This document shows, piece after piece, positions 63,794-64,000 of a DNA stretch of 64,000 nt. Under the pieces are notes generated by a model. It saw only the letters and a list, made by a program, of their open reading frames with translations. It was not told where the DNA came from and did no database searches. The translations under genes and the position numbers were made by a program. Source of the DNA: Companilactobacillus bobalius (GTDB lineage Bacteria > Bacillota > Bacilli > Lactobacillales > Lactobacillaceae); contig NZ_LNUA01000032.1 in assembly GCF_009764355.1 (NCBI RefSeq), positions 744,001 through 808,000 on the forward strand, in the 5' to 3' direction. How positions within the stretch are numbered: the first letter of the stretch is position 1; every line of letters starts with the position of its first letter.

Positions 63794-64000
63794 CTATCTT
63801 GATTGCCAGATTCCATATAAATCACTAGCTTGACTAGGATAAGCAAATAGTTGCTGTTGTAAATCATTTGCAGTGACGTGTTGTTGGATTAGCAATGATA
63901 AATAATCAACTAATTGATCCGCATCTTGACTCAAAACCTCTGCTCCAACGATTTGTTGACTGCCTTTATTAAAGACTATCTTTAATTCAGCTAAATCATC
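63794..64000 (-). CDS. C-terminal end of a pyridine nucleotide-disulfide oxidoreductase, cut by the right edge
   Basis: The last 68 residues: LKIVFNKGSQQIVGAEVLSQ, DQLVDYLSLLIQQHVTANDL, FAYPSQASDLYGIWQ. This is the dimerisation domain end of flavin disulfide reductases of the glutathione reductase type found in lactobacilli. The rest is outside the window. Confidence 0.7.
   Translation of the reverse strand, partial: DDLAELKIVFNKGSQQIVGAEVLSQDADQLVDYLSLLIQQHVTANDLQQQLFAYPSQASDLYGIWQSR

Overview
The window looks like a chromosome segment of a low-GC Firmicute, most likely a Lactobacillaceae species. I lean towards Companilactobacillus or a close relative, judging from AAAGGAGG-type ribosome binding sites, SLAP-type cell-wall domains, beta-glucoside and cellobiose PTS genes and a Lactobacillus-style siphovirus prophage. 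The genus is an inference that I could not check.

Layout. 1-10.5 kb is host DNA: a broken ABC exporter, a broken secreted protein, a TraX-like protein, an ion channel, a methyltransferase, a beta-glucoside operon (6-phospho-beta-glucosidase plus PTS EIIBCA) with a cre-overlapping promoter and a leader terminator/antiterminator pair, TspO, a decayed membrane protein and a secreted SLAP-domain protein. About 10.7-53.95 kb is an integrated siphovirus. Read from its integrase end, it has a tyrosine integrase next to tRNA-Gln(CUG), an immunity and lysogenic-conversion cluster on the plus strand (CI-like repressor, ImmA-like peptidase, small secreted and membrane proteins), then a long minus-strand programme: Cro-like protein, antirepressor, many tiny membrane proteins, replication genes (Gp157, AAA ATPase, homing endonuclease, helicase, DUF669, primase/helicase, VRR-NUC), a late regulator, HNH endonuclease, terminase, portal, protease, capsid, connectors, tail, tape measure, baseplate and fibre genes, holins and endolysin. 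54.0-64 kb is intact host DNA: membrane proteins, an NAD-dependent reductase with a divergent TetR regulator, a PfpI-like protein, a GntR-controlled cellobiose-type PTS EIIC with a DUF7916 protein, acetate kinase, a SemiSWEET and the end of a flavin disulfide reductase.

Two patterns stand out. First, nearly every broken gene lies left of about 38.6 kb, in host and phage DNA alike, and in almost all of them the coding sequence resumes in the same frame after the break. The tape-measure gene, for example, is read in one frame for 4.95 kb through many stops of all three types. This is not the usual indel-rich decay of a prophage. It suggests dense local substitutions, most simply poor base quality in part of the assembly, and each 'pseudogene' call here should be read with that in mind. 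A few breaks are one-base homopolymer frameshifts. Second, in the intact early region five small plus-strand genes sit against the direction of the early operon, and each overlaps tail-to-tail with a tiny minus-strand gene, three of which encode 30-36 residue single-pass membrane peptides. Three of these units carry a nearly identical 50-bp promoter/RBS cassette. This is the most unusual biological arrangement in the window.
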